5,307 nucleotides of DNA from Chitinophagaceae bacterium (GCA_021738605.1 JAIPBY010000171.1:1-5307); one strand, 5' to 3'; positions 1 through 5,307 are shown, counted from the stretch's first letter. The notes: generated from the letters alone by a model not told the origin. Program-made: numbers and translations.

Positions 1-429
1 TATTTTGACCAGATGTCCGTTGACCTGAACACCAGAAATGGTGCCAGTTTCAAGCGCGATACCATCACCCAATACAAAAAAAACAAGCTGGAAACCAGCT
101 TTCTGGAAGCACCTATCGAACTCAGGTACTCTGCCAGGCCAGACAACATGAACAAAGGCTGGAAGTTCGCTTTCGGTGCAAAAATTGGAACCCTGGTAGG
201 TGCCAAGGTAAAATCCAAGGTTGATCTGGATGCAACAGGTACTGGCGGTTATATCAGCAAGGAAAAAGACAAGCGCTACCTCAATACAACCCGCTTTGCA
301 CTCACGGCAAGGGCCGGCTTGGGTAATCTTAGCTTTTTTGGAACTTATACGGTTACAAGCTTCTTCAAAGAAGGACTTGGGCCATCAGTAAGGCCTTTCT
401 CGTTTGGATTGGCTTTAAGCGGACTATAA
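1..429 (+). CDS. PorT-like outer-membrane beta-barrel protein, 3' end only
   Basis: This is the C-terminal 142 residues of a protein whose reading frame is open to the window edge, so its start and signal peptide lie outside. An in-frame ATG at 13 is probably internal. The visible part alternates polar and hydrophobic residues in short strands joined by Gly/Asn/Asp turns (for example FLEAPIELRYSARP, WKFAFGAKIGTLVGA, LGNLSFFGTYTVTSFF), which is the pattern of a small outer-membrane barrel. The ending, with a FKEG-G-S-RPFSFGLALSGL layout, resembles the last two strands of PorT-family or 'outer membrane beta-barrel' proteins of Bacteroidota. Such proteins sit in the outer membrane, and some PorT members assist type IX secretion, but the fragment does not allow a specific role. 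It ends 12 bp before hflX and is probably co-transcribed with it. The family call is moderately sure; the function is unknown. Confidence 0.72.
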   Translation, partial: YFDQMSVDLNTRNGASFKRDTITQYKKNKLETSFLEAPIELRYSARPDNMNKGWKFAFGAKIGTLVGAKVKSKVDLDATGTGGYISKEKDKRYLNTTRFALTARAGLGNLSFFGTYTVTSFFKEGLGPSVRPFSFGLALSGL

Positions 430-441
430 AAACATTCATTT

Positions 442-1656
442 TTGTTAGAAAAATCAAGCCTATTCCAACAAGCTGAAAGAGCCATCCTGGTTGGGGTTGG
501 ACTAAAAGAACAAAAAGATCTTCAGGTTAGGGAATACCTTGAGGAACTTGAATTTCTTGCCACCACTGCTGGGGCAACTACCGTAAAAACTTTCATCCAA
601 AAGTTGCAACACCCAGATTCCAAAACCTATATTGGAAAGGGCAAGCTCGAAGAAATAAAGCAATATGCTGAAGGCAAAGACATCAGCCTGCTGATCTTTG
701 ACGATGAACTCAGCGGTGCACAGATCGGCAACATCGAAAAGGCCGTCAACATCAAAACCATCGACCGCAGTGACCTGATTCTCGATATTTTTGCACACCG
801 TGCCAAAACAGCTCAGGCAAAGGCCCAGGTTGAGCTGGCACAATACCAATACATTTTGCCCCGCTTGCGCGGGATGTGGAAACACCTTGAGCGCCTTGGT
901 GGCGGGATCGGTACCAGGGGTCCGGGTGAATCTGAGATTGAAACGGATCGTAGGATTGTACGCGAAAAAATCAACCTGCTGAGAAGAAAGTTGGGTGAGA
1001 TTGAGAAACAGGCCTTCACCCAAAGAAAAGAGCGTGGAGAATTCATCCGCGTGGCGCTGGTTGGGTATACCAATGTTGGAAAGTCAACACTGATGAACCT
1101 CTTGAGCAAGAGTGAGGTGTTGGCGGAAAACAAACTCTTCGCAACACTGGACACCACCACACGTAAAATCGTTTACGAAAATACTCCCTTCCTGTTGAGT
1201 GATACGGTTGGTTTCATCCGCAAGCTCCCCCATCACCTCATTGAAAGTTTCAAGAGCACGCTGGATGAGGTGAAGGAAAGTGACATCCTTATGCATGTAG
1301 TGGACATCTCGCATCCGCAATACGAAGACCAGATGAAGGTGGTCAATACAACCCTTGCAGAATTGGGTTGTGCAGACAAGCCCATGATCACCATTTTCAA
1401 CAAGATGGATCAATACGAGGACAGGACTTTTGACGAATGGCTTGAGCCTGAAGTGAAAGAGAACCTGCTCAGCGAATTGTATAAACGCTGGCAAAATGAA
1501 ACCCGCTCCAGCTGTGTTTTTGTATCCGCAACGCAGAGAAGGGAAATAGAAAAGCTTCGCACCACCATCCTTAATCAGGTCCGTGAAATGTACGCCAAGC
1601 GCTACCCTTACAAAACAGGATACCAGTCTATCGACTATGGCAACCAAGGAATATAA
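442..1656 (+). CDS. hflX: GTPase HflX
   Basis: HflX is a translational GTPase-family protein that binds the 50S subunit and can split stalled or stress-inactivated 70S ribosomes. At 404 residues the gene has normal family length. An N-terminal HflX domain (about 15-140) is followed by a helical linker carrying the family signature GGGIGTRGPGESEIE at 153-167. The G domain follows: G1 GYTNVGKS (208-215), switch I around FATLDTTTR (233-241), G3 DTVGF (254-258), G4 NKMD (320-323) and G5 SA (362-363). All nucleotide-binding motifs look intact. The start is TTG: the frame opens at 430, straight after the upstream in-frame stop, and the first in-frame ATG is near codon 145, inside the conserved region. 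TTG at 442 gives the expected N-terminus LEKSSLFQQAERAILVGVG. No clear ribosome binding site precedes it. The 3' end overlaps the Rieske gene by 20 bp, which fits co-transcription and perhaps translational coupling. Confidence 0.96.
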   Translation: MLEKSSLFQQAERAILVGVGLKEQKDLQVREYLEELEFLATTAGATTVKTFIQKLQHPDSKTYIGKGKLEEIKQYAEGKDISLLIFDDELSGAQIGNIEKAVNIKTIDRSDLILDIFAHRAKTAQAKAQVELAQYQYILPRLRGMWKHLERLGGGIGTRGPGESEIETDRRIVREKINLLRRKLGEIEKQAFTQRKERGEFIRVALVGYTNVGKSTLMNLLSKSEVLAENKLFATLDTTTRKIVYENTPFLLSDTVGFIRKLPHHLIESFKSTLDEVKESDILMHVVDISHPQYEDQMKVVNTTLAELGCADKPMITIFNKMDQYEDRTFDEWLEPEVKENLLSELYKRWQNETRSSCVFVSATQRREIEKLRTTILNQVREMYAKRYPYKTGYQSIDYGNQGI

Positions 1657-1966
1657 TTGGGAATTTGTTGCCGATTCCGTTGAACAACTTGGTTTTGGCA
1701 AGTATGATATCGTTCAGGCCGAGATTGGCGAACGCACCATTTGCATTGCCCGTTTCAAAGACCAGCTCTATGGCTTTCAATCCAAATGTCCGCATGCAGG
1801 CGCCAAGATGGTGATGGGGTATATCGATGCCCAGTGCAATGCAGTTTGTCCGCTCCATCGCTTCAAGTTCGCGCTGCGCAATGGATACAATGTAACCGGT
1901 GAGGGATACAACATGAAAACATTTCCGATTGAATTGAGGGAAGACGGTGTATACGTTGGTTTTTAA
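1637..1966 (+). CDS. Rieske-type [2Fe-2S] ferredoxin-like protein
   Basis: This is a 109-residue, single-domain Rieske protein without signal peptide or membrane segment, so it is likely a cytoplasmic electron carrier or subunit. The cluster ligands are visible: Cys51-Pro-His53 and Cys71-Pro-Leu-His74, separated by 17 residues, matching the family spacing CxH-x(15-17)-CxxH. It lacks the extra cysteine pair of cytochrome bc1-type Rieske proteins, which points to the low-potential ferredoxin, NirD or dioxygenase-ferredoxin class. The usual glycine after the last ligand histidine is replaced by Arg75. Another cysteine, Cys67, lies four residues before Cys71. The start at 1637 was chosen because it gives MATKEYNWEFVADS, a natural Rieske N-terminus. 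An upstream in-frame ATG at 1583 would add 18 residues read from hflX codons. The gene overlaps hflX by 20 bp. No oxygenase or reductase partner is present, so the physiological partner is unknown. Confidence 0.9.
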   Translation: MATKEYNWEFVADSVEQLGFGKYDIVQAEIGERTICIARFKDQLYGFQSKCPHAGAKMVMGYIDAQCNAVCPLHRFKFALRNGYNVTGEGYNMKTFPIELREDGVYVGF

Positions 1967-1985
1967 AAATTATAAAAATAGCGTG

Positions 1986-3908
1986 ATGAAAAGAGTACTG
2001 ATTTTGTTGACAATGATGGTAGCATTTTCCAACGCTTCATTTTCTCAGGTGCCTGAACTGGATCCAGTGTTGATCTCCTCGTCCATGCAGCAAAAAAGGA
2101 TCAGGGAAACGGGAAGAAATATTGCCATCCTCACTAAAGAAGACATCAAAAATATCCCCGCAAATTCATTGGATGAACTGCTTCGTTTTGTTCCCGGAAT
2201 TGAAGTGCAGCAAAGGGGTCCGCAGGGAGCACAGGCAGACCTGATCATCCGCGGAGGCACTTTTCAGCAAGTATTGGTGGTGATTGATGGTATGCGTGCC
2301 AATGAGCCACTGACCGGCCATTTCAATGCTTATATCCCAATCCTACCCGAAGAGATTGAAAGGATCGAAGTCATCAAAGGTGCTGCAGCAGCCATTTTTG
2401 GGCCGGATGCTGTGGGTGGTGTAATACATGTCATTACAAAAGCGTTTGCTCAGGAATATGCAGCAAAAAACAAAACAGTGTTTGCTGCTCTTCAAACCGG
2501 ACAATACAATTTGTTCAATGGTAAAATCGGTTTTTCTGCCAGCAATGAAAAATCTTATCTCTCGATAGGGCTGCAACAACAGAAGGCAAAGGGCATGCCA
2601 CTGAGGGGCACCACGGGGTATTTTGACAATGACCTGGGATCGATCAGTTATTCAAGAAAGTTGAACAAACAGTGGAGGTTGATGTTGAGGGGTGCTGCAG
2701 ACAAACGAGACTTCAATGCACAGAATTTTTACACCAGTTTTCTCAGCGATACGGCAAATGAAACGGTGAGTTCCACCTGGCAGCAGTTGGCATTGACAAA
2801 AACAGCAGAAAAATCCAGCTTTTCTCTCCTGGTCAATGCGCGCCAATTGAAAGACAGGTATGCATTCCGCCCTGCTTCCATCCCCAACCAAAACAGTACA
2901 TCGCTCCTCAACATCGATGCCCGAAACAGTGTTCGCCTCAAGTGGCAACAAGCAAGGTTGACGACGGGCATTCAGGTGTTCAGCAAGCAAATCAGATCCA
3001 ATGACAGGGGCAATCACCAGCACCTGCACACGGGCATCTATGCCAACCTTCAACACCAATTATTGAACAGGCTTTTTCTAACCGAGGGTATTCGCGCAGA
3101 TTGGGACCAAAGCTATAAGTGGGCACTGATCCCTCAACTCAATCTTGCCTATATCGGGTCGATAGCAACCATCAGGGCAAGCATCAGCAAAGGCATGAGG
3201 GATGCTGATTTTACTGAACGGTACAACAATTACAACAAAAAATTGGTTACCGGCGGAAGCATTGGAAACCCCGCACTGGAAGCCGAAAGAAGCCTCAACA
3301 TGGAAGTGGGTGCAGACCTTTTCCTGGATAAACCTGTTCAAATCCATGCAACGCTTTTCCAACGTAACCAGGCCTCTCTGATCGATTGGGCTCCCACCGT
3401 TTATGCAGACATGCCCATCCGGAACAACCTGATCCCTACGGGTGTTTATGCCTTGGCAAGCAACATTGCCAATGTAAAAACCAGAGGGGCGGAACTTGAT
3501 CTTTCTGGTGATCATGGCCTGGGCAAAGGAACCCGATTAAAATGGAAAAGCGGAATCACGCGCCTAAGGTCTACGGGCAAAGGCAATACCCTGCCCTCCT
3601 TTTACCTTTCATCCCACGCAAAACTCTTGTGGAATACCAACATCCGGATCATGAACAAATCAGGATCCATTTCGATGGGAACGGTTTACAAAGAGCGGAA
3701 GAAGCAAACTGCCAATGCTATCAATGCGGCGATCACTTCTTCATATATAACCATGAACCTGCGTATCGAGAAATACTTGTTCCAGAAAAAAGCAGGGTTG
3801 ATGTTGCAGATCGACAACCTGACCGATTTGGCGTATTCAGACCTGCTTGGATCAATCATGCCAGGAAGATGGATGCAATTCGGAGGTTGGATGAATTTGA
3901 ATAAATAA
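1986..3908 (+). CDS. TonB-dependent outer-membrane receptor, BtuB-like
   Basis: This protein should be an outer-membrane gated channel that imports a scarce ligand using TonB/ExbBD energy. From the ATG at 1986 it has 640 residues. A signal peptide MKRVLILLTMMVAFSNASFSQ covers about 1-21. A short linker and possible TonB box (LDPVLISSS, about 25-33) follow. The plug domain (about 40-150) shows IPANSLDELLRFVPGIEV (57-74), IIRGGTFQQVLVVIDGMR (87-104) and IEVIKGAAAAIFGPDAVGG (127-145), which are hallmark plug motifs. The rest is a barrel ending in a typical NLTDLAYSDLLGSIMPGRW segment. The final residues NLNK lack the usual terminal aromatic. It has no N-terminal carboxypeptidase-like domain, and no SusD-like partner is adjacent, so a SusC-type glycan importer is unlikely. 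Size and plug resemble the BtuB/FepA group (cobalamin, iron chelates), but the substrate cannot be read from sequence. An ATG at 1947 was rejected because it places 13 residues before the signal peptide. It lies 19 bp after the Rieske gene and 6 bp before the DUF1801 gene. Confidence 0.93.
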   Translation: MKRVLILLTMMVAFSNASFSQVPELDPVLISSSMQQKRIRETGRNIAILTKEDIKNIPANSLDELLRFVPGIEVQQRGPQGAQADLIIRGGTFQQVLVVIDGMRANEPLTGHFNAYIPILPEEIERIEVIKGAAAAIFGPDAVGGVIHVITKAFAQEYAAKNKTVFAALQTGQYNLFNGKIGFSASNEKSYLSIGLQQQKAKGMPLRGTTGYFDNDLGSISYSRKLNKQWRLMLRGAADKRDFNAQNFYTSFLSDTANETVSSTWQQLALTKTAEKSSFSLLVNARQLKDRYAFRPASIPNQNSTSLLNIDARNSVRLKWQQARLTTGIQVFSKQIRSNDRGNHQHLHTGIYANLQHQLLNRLFLTEGIRADWDQSYKWALIPQLNLAYIGSIATIRASISKGMRDADFTERYNNYNKKLVTGGSIGNPALEAERSLNMEVGADLFLDKPVQIHATLFQRNQASLIDWAPTVYADMPIRNNLIPTGVYALASNIANVKTRGAELDLSGDHGLGKGTRLKWKSGITRLRSTGKGNTLPSFYLSSHAKLLWNTNIRIMNKSGSISMGTVYKERKKQTANAINAAITSSYITMNLRIEKYLFQKKAGLMLQIDNLTDLAYSDLLGSIMPGRWMQFGGWMNLNK

Positions 3909-3914
3909 TTCAAG

Positions 3915-4295
3915 ATGAACAAAGCCACTACTGTTGAAGAATACATCAGCGATATTCCTGAGGAAAAAAGGGAGGGATTTTTAGCCATAAGGGAAATCAT
4001 CCTGAAAAATGCCGCAGCAGCAACTGAATGCATCAGCTATGGGATGCCGGCTTATAAACTCAATGGGATGTTGATTTATATTGCCTGCCAGCAAAAGCAT
4101 TATGGCATCTATCCTATGCCTGCAACCATTGTAAAATTTGCGGATGAATTAAAAGAATATACCACCTCGAAAGGAACGATTCAAATTCCGCACAATGCAA
4201 AGATTCCAAAACAATTGATTGCTTCGATTGTGAAATTCAGGGTGGCTGAAAATGCGAGAAAGGCTGTGTCAAAGAAAGCAGCCAAGACTAAATAA
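3915..4295 (+). CDS. DUF1801 (YdhG-like) domain protein
   Basis: This 126-residue protein belongs to the DUF1801/YdhG-like family. The family landmarks are visible in order: an N-terminal helical part with TVEEYISDIPEEKREGFLAIREII (6-29), the hallmark ISYGMPAYKLNG (40-51), the strand HYGIYPMP (62-69), the SKGTIQIP motif (85-92) and IVKFRVAEN (105-113). A Lys/Ala-rich tail (KKAAKTK) ends the protein and could bind nucleic acid or be disordered. Some family members are annotated as iron chaperones on the basis of a frataxin-like role, but the biochemical function is generally unsettled. There is no signal peptide, so it is probably cytoplasmic. It starts 6 bp after the receptor gene and is likely the last gene of the run. 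Its stop codon directly touches that of the converging GNAT gene. The family call is firm; the function is open. Confidence 0.87.
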   Translation: MNKATTVEEYISDIPEEKREGFLAIREIILKNAAAATECISYGMPAYKLNGMLIYIACQQKHYGIYPMPATIVKFADELKEYTTSKGTIQIPHNAKIPKQLIASIVKFRVAENARKAVSKKAAKTK

Positions 4296-4829
4296 TCACT
4301 GGGGTTTTCTGATTTCATAAACAAAATTCCACCGGGAGGCTTCTCCGAAATATGCAACCTCTTCCTCCCCTGTTTTGATGGCGCTCAGTTTTTCCATGGC
4401 CCTTTGAGACCTGAAATTGGAAGCGCCAACATGAAAGACGACCCTATCTACAAATGTAAAGGCATGGGCGAGCATCAGGTGTTTTACTTGGCTGTTATAT
4501 GGTTTCCCCCAGCATGCCCTTGAAAAAAATGTATAGCCTATTTTGATCTCCTGAAGATCCGGTTTATGGTCATAGAACCTAGAAGAACCGATTGCCTCAT
4601 CAGTTATGGCATTTTTGATTAAAAAAGCGCCTTTTGACGCCATGGCTCCATCAAAATAATTTGAAAAAACGGCATGCTGGTACCGGTCTGGATTGGGATG
4701 CTGTTCCCAAATCAAAGGATCTGAAGCTACGGCATAAAGCTCCTCAAAATCAGCTGCAGACAACGGGGTCAACTGAACCAGTTCGTTCTGAAGGTGGATG
4801 GGTTGTAAATTCGCAGATACTATAGGCAT
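4296..4829 (-). CDS. GNAT-family N-acetyltransferase (RimJ/RimL-like)
   Basis: This 177-residue protein has the layout of a single GNAT domain, which transfers acetyl from acetyl-CoA to an amine, often a protein N-terminus or small molecule. Residues 15-25 (ELVQLTPLSAA) form the usual first strand. IGSSRFYDHKPDLQEIKIGYTFF (80-102) matches the central strands of RimJ/RimL-like enzymes. RACWGKPYNSQVKHLMLAHAF (104-124) is the acetyl-CoA pyrophosphate-binding region and following helix. FHVGASNFRSQRAMEKLSA (132-150) is the typical 'N-x-x-S-x-x-A-M-E-K-L/I-G' motif B region. The second glycine of the canonical R/Q-x-x-G-x-G/A motif is Pro110 here, so cofactor binding may be adapted. The start at 4829 is preceded by an AT-rich leader without Shine-Dalgarno sequence. 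The gene is divergent from the tRNA and convergent with the DUF1801 gene. The substrate is unknown. Confidence 0.87.
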   Translation of the reverse strand: MPIVSANLQPIHLQNELVQLTPLSAADFEELYAVASDPLIWEQHPNPDRYQHAVFSNYFDGAMASKGAFLIKNAITDEAIGSSRFYDHKPDLQEIKIGYTFFSRACWGKPYNSQVKHLMLAHAFTFVDRVVFHVGASNFRSQRAMEKLSAIKTGEEEVAYFGEASRWNFVYEIRKPQ

Positions 4830-4963
4830 ATTGGTCTAAAATTAAGGCCTAAAGGAGGAAATAGTGTCAATATTAGCGCAGGAATGATTTTTTAGATATT
4901 ACGGCAGTTTTTTCTTTTCAAAAATGATGAAAACCCCTATTTTTGCATCCCCGTGAGGGAAAT
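4830..4963. other. Intergenic region between GNAT gene and tRNA-Asn
   Basis: This 134-bp stretch holds the leaders of two divergent genes. It contains the tRNA promoter element at 4938-4945, a leader hairpin candidate at 4954-4969, and an AAAGGAGGAA purine run at 4851-4860 with no convincing gene behind it. No longer ORF or clear operator was seen. Confidence 0.6.
4938..4945 (+). promoter_or_regulatory. Bacteroidota-type -7 promoter element for the tRNA gene
   Basis: TATTTTTG matches the Bacteroidota primary-sigma consensus TAnnTTTG exactly. A T-rich stretch at 4908-4919 (TTTTTTTCTTTTC region) lies about 19 bp upstream, where the -33 element (TTTG or similar) is expected, but it is not a perfect match. 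Transcription would start near 4950, giving a leader of about 14 nt before the mature tRNA 5' end. Position and match support a dedicated tRNA promoter; the start site is inferred. Confidence 0.65.
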
Positions 4964-5040
4964 TCCTCAGTAGCTCAGTTGGTTAGAGCATCTGACTGTT
5001 AATCAGAGGGTCACTGGTTCAAGTCCAGTCTGAGGAGCCA
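4964..5040 (+). tRNA. tRNA-Asn (anticodon GTT)
   Basis: The sequence folds as a complete cloverleaf. The acceptor stem pairs TCCTCAG (4964-4970) with CTGAGGA (5030-5036), the discriminator base is G5037, and CCA is encoded at 5038-5040. The D arm has GCTC/GAGC with the AGTTGGTTA loop. The anticodon stem TCTGA/TCAGA encloses the loop CTGTTAA, with anticodon GTT at 4998-5000, which reads AAC and AAU (asparagine). The T arm pairs ACTGG with CCAGT around TTCAAGT. All stems are fully paired, so the gene looks functional. It stands alone, with its own promoter and terminator. Both flanks contain short sequences that could pair with parts of the tRNA (see findings). Confidence 0.98.
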
Positions 5041-5048
5041 CACTGGAC

Positions 5049-5073
5049 AAGCCATCAGAAATGATGGCTTTTT
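5049..5073 (+). terminator. Intrinsic terminator after tRNA-Asn
   Basis: AAGCCATCA (5049-5057) and TGATGGCTT (5062-5070) form a perfect 9-bp stem closed by a GAAA tetraloop (5058-5061). The stem runs into a T tract (TTTTT at 5069-5073, then CTTTG). GAAA is an especially stable tetraloop. The hairpin begins 8 nt after the encoded CCA, so it should end the tRNA transcript and shield the downstream gene from read-through. Confidence 0.9.
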
Positions 5074-5149
5074 CTTTGTCTATCAGTGAGTTAGAGTGGC
5101 TGCATCTTTCCCCTTTTTTATGCTATATTTATTTCAAATTAACATTAAA

Positions 5150-5307
5150 ATGAAAAAGTCAACCGTATTGTTATTTCTTTTGATTCCTTTTATATCCTTT
5201 TCACAAAAGGCAGACTACATCGTAAGTTCTTATTTAACAGAAGGGCCAAAGGCGCCTAATACGCATTACATAGGTGAAGCCTGGTTAAATGGAGTATTGC
5301 AAGGCGA
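5150..5307 (+). CDS. Secreted protein, probably cupin-domain, 5' end only
   Basis: An ATG at 5150 opens a frame that runs off the window edge; 52 full codons are visible. Residues 1-19 (MKKSTVLLFLLIPFISFSQ) form a clear signal peptide: two lysines, a hydrophobic core and a typical Bacteroidota SFSQ end. The mature start contains EGPKAPNTHYIGEAWLNGVLQG. This resembles the N-terminal lead-in (KAP..-[YF].G..W...) of small cupin proteins annotated as cupin-domain or carboxymuconolactone-decarboxylase-like, where the metal-binding His motif follows about 20-30 residues later. That motif lies outside the window, so the cupin call rests on family memory of the lead-in. The leader is A-rich (ATTAAAATG) without Shine-Dalgarno sequence. 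By hand count 59 of 158 bases are G or C (about 37%), against 30 of 60 in a sampled stretch of hflX. The coding call is solid; the family call is tentative. Confidence 0.72.
   Translation, partial: MKKSTVLLFLLIPFISFSQKADYIVSSYLTEGPKAPNTHYIGEAWLNGVLQG

Noticed and set aside
1583..1636. Upstream ATG extension of the Rieske gene
   Set aside because: The 18 extra residues are an out-of-frame reading of hflX, unlike any Rieske N-terminus; MATKEYNWEFV at 1637 fits better.
1084..1701. A 205-codon open frame on the - strand opposite hflX
   Set aside because: It lies antisense to the strongly conserved G domain of hflX, and its translation shows no recognisable domain, so it is a coding shadow. The same applies to the - strand frame at 502-1023.
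1947..1985. Upstream ATG extension of the TonB-dependent receptor
   Set aside because: It adds 13 residues (MYTLVFKNYKNSV) read partly from the Rieske gene and would bury the signal peptide that begins cleanly at 1986.
4262..4283. GGCTG...CAGCC inverted repeat near the DUF1801 3' end, as a terminator for the GNAT transcript
   Set aside because: The stem is only 5 bp with a 12-nt loop and only a short, broken T run follows on the - strand; it lies within Lys/Ala codons and is too weak to call.
4634..4825. A 63-codon + strand frame opposite the GNAT gene
   Set aside because: It is antisense to a well-recognised acetyltransferase, has no known motif and no leader signals.
4837..4844. TAATTTTA on the - strand as a GNAT promoter
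   Set aside because: It matches TAnnTTTG except the last base, but the nearest TTG is about 23 bp away and the start site would fall almost on the ATG, so support is too thin.
5124..5131. TATATTTA as a promoter for the secreted cupin-like gene
   Set aside because: It has one mismatch to TAnnTTTG and no -33 element at the proper distance; a promoter is likely in 5074-5149 but this site is not established.

Overview
The window reads as chromosomal DNA from a Bacteroidota bacterium, probably near Chitinophagaceae. The signs are a PorT-like outer-membrane barrel, a TonB-dependent receptor, genes with A-rich leaders and almost no Shine-Dalgarno sequences, and a TAnnTTTG-type promoter in front of the tRNA. 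The taxonomic call is inference from gene style, not from a marker search.

Positions 1-4295 hold five genes on the + strand, packed like one operon: the 3' end of an outer-membrane beta-barrel gene (1-429), hflX (442-1656, TTG start), a small Rieske [2Fe-2S] protein (1637-1966, overlapping hflX by 20 bp), a 640-residue BtuB-like TonB-dependent receptor (1986-3908), and a DUF1801 protein (3915-4295). The spacings are 12, -20, 19 and 6 bp, and I saw no terminator between the genes. Any operon promoter must lie left of the window. HflX is a ribosome-associated GTPase with no obvious link to the others. The Rieske protein, the receptor and the DUF1801 protein could loosely share an iron or redox theme, but nothing in the sequence proves it.

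A GNAT acetyltransferase (4296-4829, - strand) converges on this run, with its stop codon directly abutting the DUF1801 stop. Next comes a stand-alone tRNA-Asn(GTT) gene (4964-5040, CCA encoded) with its own promoter (4938-4945) and a strong intrinsic terminator (5049-5073). The last gene (5150 to the window end) is the start of a secreted, probably cupin-type protein. It is more AT-rich than the sampled part of hflX.

Most of the window is ordinary housekeeping and envelope content. I found no CRISPR array, transposase, phage gene or clear novel system. The least expected signal is around the tRNA. Its short leader carries a copy of the 3' acceptor strand, and its trailer carries a 7-nt perfect complement to the 3' side of the T arm, with wider similarity to the whole T arm. 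This suggests alternative pre-tRNA folds or a decayed T-arm duplication. No gene-free stretch exceeds 300 bases: the two larger gaps are 4830-4963 and 5041-5149.
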